Shown: positions 42,648 through 43,333 of the stretch, in pieces
How positions within the stretch are numbered: the stretch's first letter is position 1
How the letters are laid out: each line of letters starts with the position of its first letter
Assembly: GCF_000292245.2 (NCBI RefSeq)
Contig: NZ_ALPT02000038.1
Coordinates: 1 to 43,333 of the forward strand
Direction: 5' to 3'
Source of the DNA: Alkalihalobacillus alcalophilus ATCC 27647 = CGMCC 1.3604
GTDB lineage: Bacteria; Bacillota; Bacilli; Bacillales; Bacillaceae_D
Length of the DNA stretch: 43,333 bases
The notes under the pieces: model-generated
Told to the model about the DNA's origin: nothing
What the model saw: only the letters and a program-made list of their open reading frames with translations
Database searches by the model: none
Position numbers and translations under genes: made by a program

Positions 42648-43333
42648 ATGCTCATCAACAAAGCGTACAAATTTCGTCTCTATCCAACCAAAGAACAGGA
42701 AATCTTCATTGCTAAAACCATCGGCTGTTCTCGTTTTGTCTTTAATCGCTTTTTAGGGCAATGGAACGATACCTACCAAGAAACAGGCAAAGGATTAACT
42801 TACAATGCTTGTTCGGCTGAATTAACGCAACTAAAAAAGGAATTCGTATGGCTAAAAGAAGTGGACAGCATTGCCCTTCAATCCTCCCTGAAAAATCTTG
42901 CCGATTCCTTTACTCGATTCTTCAAGAAACAAAATAAAGCTCCGCGCTTCAAGTCTAAAAAGAATCCGGTACAATCCTACACCACGAAAGTAACAAATAG
43001 CAACATGGCCATAGTAGACAACAAAATTAAATTGCCGAAACTAGGGTATGTTCGCTTGGCCAAAAGTCGTGAGGTTGAAGGACGTATTCTGAGCGCTACA
43101 GTCAGACGAAATCCAAGCGGAAAGTTCTTTGTATCCATTGTAGTCAAAACAGACGTACAGCCCTTGAAGAAAACGGAATCATCTATCGGTATAGATTTAG
43201 GCATCAAGGATTTTGCGGTTTTTTCGGATGGTCACAAGATGGACAATCATACGTTCACAGCCAAAATGGAAAAGAAATTAAGACGTGAGCAACGAAAACT
43301 TTCAAGACGTGCGTTAAATGCTAAAAACAAGGG
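42648..43333 (+). CDS. tnpB: TnpB-family RNA-guided endonuclease (IS200/IS605 or IS607), cut by the window end
   Basis: The first 228 residues are open to the last base. They show the N-terminal helix-turn-helix/wedge part (AYKFRLYPTKEQEIFIAKTI, GCSRFVFNRFLGQWNDTY), FFKKQNKAPRFKSKKNP, and the first RuvC motif IGIDLGIKDFAVFSDG, with catalytic Asp183. The remaining RuvC glutamate, zinc finger and last Asp would lie beyond the window. No tnpA is visible upstream. TnpB proteins cut DNA with a guide from the 3' end of the element and help the transposon persist. Confidence 0.92.
   Translation, partial: MLINKAYKFRLYPTKEQEIFIAKTIGCSRFVFNRFLGQWNDTYQETGKGLTYNACSAELTQLKKEFVWLKEVDSIALQSSLKNLADSFTRFFKKQNKAPRFKSKKNPVQSYTTKVTNSNMAIVDNKIKLPKLGYVRLAKSREVEGRILSATVRRNPSGKFFVSIVVKTDVQPLKKTESSIGIDLGIKDFAVFSDGHKMDNHTFTAKMEKKLRREQRKLSRRALNAKNK

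Overview
The window is a chromosomal segment of an alkaliphilic or haloalkaliphilic, endospore-forming, flagellated Bacillaceae. Low GC content, strong Shine-Dalgarno sites and the gene order support this: spoIIR, ywlB, ywlC, mntP, ywlE, rpiB, ywlG, glyA, upp, the atp operon, ywzB, ywmB, murA, spoIID, spoIIQ, spoIIID, mbl, flhO, flhP and fabZ follow the layout known from Bacillus subtilis. Alkaliphily is inferred from the ATP synthase: the a subunit has Lys182 and Gly214, at the places of the alkaliphile-specific Lys180/Gly212, and the c subunit has a GxAxAxA helix and a PxxExxP motif. Very acidic exported tails agree with this.

Layout. 1-5.4 kb: a repeat array, spoIIR, a CNNM/CBS membrane protein, a frameshifted ywlB, ywlC (tRNA t6A synthesis) under a cluster of DnaA-box-like sites, and mntP behind a possible manganese riboswitch. 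5.7-11.2 kb: a SnoaL/DUF4440-like protein, ywlE, an inserted chemotaxis receptor, rpiB, ywlG, glyA. 11.3-16.8 kb: upp, a minus-strand NERD-domain gene and a Vpr-like secreted subtilase, separated by arrays. 17.1-24.7 kb: atpZ-atpI-atpBEFHAGDC, with a perfect inverted repeat around the -35 box of its promoter. 25.6-32.5 kb: ywzB, ywmB, murA, spoIID, a RibD/DHFR-like reductase, spoIIQ. 33-39.9 kb: a decayed second NERD gene, spoIIID, mbl, flhO, flhP, an EpuA-like protein, fabZ and an acidic lipoprotein. 40.4-43.3 kb: a sigma-70 family factor, a frameshifted membrane metallophosphoesterase and the start of a tnpB transposon gene cut by the window end.

The most unusual feature is a set of seven tandem-repeat arrays, plus one degenerate pair of units, in the intergenic spaces. 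Periods are 51 bp (two arrays) or 52 bp (five), close to five turns of B-DNA. The five 52-bp arrays share one consensus and lie in the same orientation whatever the flanking genes do. They usually sit between a terminator and the next promoter, including just upstream of spoIIR, spoIID and spoIIID. Both NERD loci have such an array immediately upstream of their starts. I know of no described function for them.

Three genes (ywlB, atpI, the metallophosphoesterase) are each broken by exactly one missing base in an A or T run. This points to homopolymer sequencing error or to slippage, whereas the second NERD gene has several independent lesions and is a real pseudogene.
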